Assembly: GCA_003550325.1 (NCBI GenBank) | Contig: QKWP01000032.1 | Coordinates: forward strand, 357,291 to 421,290 | DNA length: 64,000 bases | Reading direction: 5' to 3' | Source: Gigaspora rosea | Taxonomy: Eukaryota > Glomeromycota > Glomeromycetes > Diversisporales > Gigasporaceae | Part shown: positions 60,325 through 64,000 of the stretch, piece after piece | Position numbering within the stretch: position 1 is the stretch's first letter | How the letters are laid out: every line of letters begins with the position of its first letter | Notes under the pieces: generated by a model | Told to the model about the DNA's origin: nothing | The model's database searches: none | Seen by the model: only the letters and a program-made list of their open reading frames with translations | Program-made: the position numbers and the translations under genes

Positions 60325-60494
60325 GTTAGGGTGCTAACATTTATTAGGTAATATTTTAGGGGTGGGAGGGTCAAGAAAAATCTTACCTTAGTTAAACTTG
60401 ATTGGCTAAAATTCTATTTATAGATCTTACTTGCGGGTGAGGAGTAAGCCCCTATAGTAAATAGATATTAGGTTATAAATGTTAGTGCACTTAC
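60325..60494. mobile_element. Short inverted-repeat element
   Basis: GTTAGGGTGCTAACATTTAT at the left matches, in reverse, GTAAGTGCACTAACATTTAT at the right. AGGTAATATTTTAGGGGTGG and AAGCCCCTATAGTAAATAGA pair partly. About 170 bp, no frame. Confidence 0.6.
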
Positions 60495-60551
60495 TGTAAC
60501 AATACTATAACAATAACGATTTTATTTAGTTTTTTTAATAGCTGCTCTGCC

Positions 60552-60847
60552 AGGACCCCAGACATCTCTCATATAGGTCATAACAGGATTTTGGCCAAAT
60601 TTGACCTAATTTGCTGAAAACAACAAAATCTATTTATTTAAATAACTTTTGATCCAGTGATCAGAATTGAATGAACTTTTTTTTGTTAGATGCGCCTCAC
60701 TGAGTGCTTCATTTTAAAAAAAAGTGCATTCAAATTGGACTACTAATGCCAAGATAATTGCCTAAAACTGATTTTTTGCTTTTCAAATTTCAGGGGCTTT
60801 TGCTAAAATGCGTAACGTATAACCTCTGTACTACATGTCCGGGTCCT
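60552..60847. mobile_element. MITE with AGGACCC ends, copy 2
   Basis: It matches 47522-47822 along its length, from AGGACCCCAGACATCTCTC to TACTACATGTCCGGGTCCT. Flanks GCTCTGCC and GCCCTGCC are an 8-bp duplication with one change. The frame at 60758-60970 starts in it and is not a gene. Confidence 0.78.
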
Positions 60848-61068
60848 GCCCTGCCTTTATTAACAGGAATTACATGTACATGCATAAAGTTTATTTCTAT
60901 ATTACTATATACTTTAAACTTTCCTCTATCTAATAAAGACTCACATGACTTTAACGAAGCCCAGGTATGACCTGCCTTAACAGCTGTTTTCCTCTTTTTA
61001 AAGCCCTCAACTCACTGAGAGTTAATTAAATATTAGCAGGCAGAGACTGTTAGCCTTGTTAGAACTGA

Positions 61069-62343
61069 TTAGTTATTATTGCTTTTATCCTTCTTGTATA
61101 CCGGTTTGACAAAAGACAACCAAGCCAGTTTGCTGAAGCTAGAGATATAGTTTCTTATTGACTCTTTTGTAATGCCTGGGATCTTTCTTTTCTTTTTTTT
61201 CTTTTTTTTCTGTTTGCTATCCCCTTTACCAGACTGTCTATTCTTTTTATCCTCTTCTGTACAAGTTATCTTTTTTTTTCTATTTTCTGGTTTCTCACTT
61301 TCCTCGTTTTGTCTTTCTTTCTTCTACTTTAGTGAGATTCTGTTTGTCTTCTCCTATTTGTTAAAGCTTCGCATTTGAAGCACCAGATTCGTTTATAGAA
61401 TATTTTCCAGAAGCTGCGTACTAAGAGGTAGAGGATATGTTTTTCTTTTTGGTTTGCCACAGATAACTTGTTCGATTCTTTCATCAACTTCCTTCGGAAT
61501 ATAGCCTCTAATTAATGCAGCTTGTCTCGCTTTCTTTCTTTATTGGTGCTTTTAAAAAGAACTTCCTTTCATAATAGTTTTTTTACTATCTTGAGGTCTT
61601 TCTTTCTCTTTAACTTTGTAGCACCGCACTACAGACTTTGCTTTTTGTTCTTTTATACATAATTCCATAAACTTCGCAGGATGCTAGATAGTTTTGTATC
61701 TCTTCTTTTCTTAAGCAGCTGATGCATGTACTAGATTCATATACTTTGGGTCTTCTTTGTAGAGAATGTCCTTTGTTGGGAGTTGTTTGGCAATGCACTT
61801 GATTTGGAATACCCAAGCTCTACTTTTCTTTTTGCTTGTGCATCTTGGTCTTTTGTTTCTGTATATGTTGTTCCATAATGCTCTCCATCTACACCTGCTA
61901 CTTGTGTCATCTGTATTTTTTTTCACCAACTCCTCAATGGAACTAAGCTCTGTCCATTCTGCATCATATTGTGCAATTATCATAGTATTGACGAAGTTTC
62001 TTAAGAGCTGGTCAATGATATTGTTTTCCCAGTATAGATAGGCTGAAATTGTCTTTGTGTGCTCAGGCTTCTCTTTAAAGCCATGCTGGTCCTTTGCACC
62101 TTTCTTGGCTAGCTTGTCTGCTACCTCGTTTAGCTCGTTACCACTATAACTTTTCACCCTGTACTTGTGAAGCTTTATTTTTTTTCTATTCCAACACCTT
62201 ATAATTGCTTGCAGGATACCTTTATTTTTAAGCTTTAGGTTTTCACGGTTTCTTGATACTCTTTTTTCTTTTTTAATAGCACTGATTGCACATGCGCTAT
62301 CTGTATGAATATGTACTTCTGCTTCCTGTGGCATAACTAGCAA
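61069..62343 (-). pseudogene. LINE ORF2 C-terminus with RNase H domain
   Basis: The minus-strand 210-codon frame (61711-62343) carries the second half of an RNase HI domain, which removes RNA from RNA/DNA hybrids in retrotransposition: the catalytic-Asp strand VHIHTDSACAISAI, the KVKSYSGN-like KYRVKSYSGN, then NEVADKLAKKGA with the last catalytic Asp. A frameshift near 61765 leads into CISCLRKEEIQ ... CEVY, a CxxC zinc-knuckle-like segment with Y at the expected His. Further shifts give ALIRGYIPKEVDERIEQV and a lysine-rich tail ending at 61069. The reverse transcriptase and endonuclease are absent. The frame has a TGA just upstream of 62343, so it is 5'-truncated, as is usual for LINEs. The TTG at 62343 is not a real start. 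Confidence 0.8.
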
Positions 62344-62814
62344 GCCTGTTCAAATTACACCTAATTTTGTTCTCGTTAAAGCAGGTTAGGCGTTAAACTT
62401 ACTACTAAATTCTATTTTTTAATAACGATTTTATTAGTTAATTTAAGAGTTTATTTATTGCAATAAAAAATAAAATATAGAAAAGTATAAGTATTACACA
62501 ATATATGTAATCGCTAAATTAATATAAATATAAAGAGCAAAAGTTAGTCATTTAACTGTAATGAATAAAGAGAAGAGAAGCATATAGTAAAGATACTTAC
62601 GCCTGAAAGTTGTTTCAGTGCGTGTTTTGTTCCAAGTGAGATGTTTAAGCTGATGTTTATAAATTGTTATTGTGCAAACTCATATGATCATGAAAATTTC
62701 TTATTGTTATTTTTTTATGTTATTACATAATCACAACAATCCAAAATTAAAAACTCAATTAGCCAATTACAACTTTTAAATCATGATCATATTTGAATGA
62801 TAATATTGATATTG

Positions 62815-62951
62815 GATCATGCGATAATAAATATCACAAAATTTGTTCTGTCAGAACAAATGATTGGTCGCAACGTCCACTACGTGGCACGTGTCAGCCA
62901 ATTATTTGCTCTAACAAACAAATTTTATGATATTAACCATTGCATGATCAG
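62815..62951. mobile_element. Short inverted-repeat element
   Basis: GGATCATGCGATAATAAATA at the left and, in reverse, GATCATGCAATGGTTAATAT at the right, with further pairing of ATCACAAAATTTGTTCTGTC. The arms are about 52 bp around a centre with GTCCACTACGTGGCACGTG. Confidence 0.68.
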
Positions 62952-63059
62952 TATCTTATAATAACCAGTTGAAAAAAATAACAGTTAATTCGTAACTGTC
63001 TAACTCTGTAATATGCAGCATTACTGGATTTAGCATGAAGCTACCCTCATTTATAATAT

Positions 63060-63235
63060 GACAGGATGAAACTGAGTTGTGAAATAGTGAAATCTGCTAT
63101 AATCATTGCATTATAGTAAAATCCATCTTTATTATAATAAAAAACATAATATAATATAGATTATCTACTCTAATACAATCTACAAAGCGGATTTGTTAAT
63201 TTCACTACCTTGCGACTCAGATTTCATTCTGTTCT
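63060..63235. mobile_element. MITE related to the foldback element at 12748
   Basis: The left end ACAGGATGAAACTGAGTTGT and the right end in reverse, ACAGAATGAAATCTGAGTCG, with AGTGAAAT following in both. The foldback element at 12748-18583 begins GACAGGGTGAAACCTGAGTT, so the two share terminal sequence. The interior is AT-rich without frames. Confidence 0.68.
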
Positions 63236-63583
63236 ATTATAATTACCACAAAATTCATTATGTGTTATACTAATTATGCTTTAAACTTAACATACTATAT
63301 AAAAACAAATACTTCGCTTCTCGCAATTTAGCTGCACCTCTAGTTAATTATATAAAATTTTAATATGTTGTAGCCTAATATTATATTTATTTATAATACA
63401 AATTTATTTGGCTTAATAGTTGTTAAAAAAATTACAGAAATATATAAATATAAATTTAAATAAAATATTTTACTATTAAAGATTTTTTGATTTTTTTCTT
63501 TGCTTTGCTATTGTTTGGTTATACAAGATTCTGCAATCCAATTGGCTAAACATATAAGCAATAATAATTATATACAGAAATTA

Positions 63584-63951
63584 GAGTGTAAAGAAAAAAA
63601 GCCTAGTTGATTTTGGAATTTTGAAGGCTATAAAAATAATGTTTCACAATTAGTACTTAAACCAAAATTAGTAATTGTAATTAGTATAATAAATATATTT
63701 TTAGCAAATGGGTTCTATTTGTATCCCTTACACATCTGTTGCTAGTAATAAGTCTTCAAAGTTGACTAGGTTGGGCCTGAGTCAATTTTGAAAACTTGTT
63801 ACTGATAGCAGATATATGAGAAACACAAATAAAATTTATTAGTATTTATTATACTAATTACAAGTAATAATTTTGGCTAAACACCAATTGTGGAACACTG
63901 TTTTTATAGCCTTCAAAATTTCCAAAATTAACTGGGCTTTTTTTTGTACTC
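63584..63951. mobile_element. TA-flanked MITE with 65-bp inverted repeats
   Basis: TAGAGTGTAAAGAAAAAAAG at the left and, in reverse, TAGAGTACAAAAAAAAGCC at the right. GGAATTTTGAAGGCTATAAA pairs with TTTATAGCCTTCAAAATTTC. The TA flank suggests Tc1/mariner. No open frame. Confidence 0.7.
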
Positions 63952-64000
63952 TAGCAGCACTTTTAGCAATACAAATTTTTGGTAATAAAATAATAATAGA

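Noticed and set aside
61172..61378. Plus frame with poly-Phe and Ser
   Set aside because: It is the antisense of the lysine-rich LINE tail on the minus strand.
61766..62041. Plus frame opposite the RNase H domain
   Set aside because: A shadow of the minus-strand LINE frame with no family resemblance.

Overview
The window is very AT-rich eukaryotic DNA, built almost entirely of repeats, mobile elements and gene relics. I found no intact protein-coding gene. The best-supported origin is a fungus, most likely an arbuscular mycorrhizal fungus (Glomeromycotina). The grounds are the low GC with scattered GC-rich insertions, a decayed intron-containing integrase gene of the KRBA2-like type, relics that look like the large F-box/LRR-type family of these fungi, and tRNA-headed retroposons. 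This assignment is inference from family resemblance. Almost all open frames longer than 60 codons lie in low-complexity or repeat DNA and are not genes.

Layout. 0-10 kb: diverged tandem repeats (470-1600, 2091-2345, 3086-4345), one tRNA-headed SINE (3307-3894), a small inverted-repeat element and T-rich tandem repeats. 10-11.3 kb: a second tRNA-headed family, carrying a nested element with a 9-bp target duplication. 12.7-18.6 kb: a foldback element whose core is an array of 201-bp palindromes. It was hit by a SINE, and that SINE was hit by a hAT element, giving three nested layers with target duplications visible for the two inner insertions. 19-26 kb: two related long inverted repeats, a reverse copy of the second SINE family, and another hAT element nested in a terminal-inverted-repeat element. 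26-31 kb: quiet AT-rich DNA. 31-50 kb: a dispersed family of palindromes, a roughly 390-bp satellite, minisatellites, several MITEs, a fragment resembling bacterial ribosomal protein uL5 (40306-40530) and the decayed integrase gene (44963-47029). 51-55 kb: a hAT-type MITE, a 288-bp tandem repeat with telomere-like motifs and one more terminal-inverted-repeat element. 55.2-59 kb: a third tRNA-headed retroposon split by a 2.7-kb hAT element that carries two relics of an F-box/LRR-like gene family. 60-64 kb: more MITEs and the 3' end of a LINE with a recognisable RNase H domain (61069-62343).

How it works together. There is no pathway here. The window is a layered record of transposition. tRNA-headed retroposons supply internal Pol III-like promoters, hAT elements insert into them, and one hAT has apparently captured host gene pieces. 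Palindromic units have been amplified in tandem. The integrase gene is broken mainly at codons that single C-to-T or G-to-A changes would explain. A single N at 35184 beside a perfect 272-bp duplication warns of a possible assembly error there.
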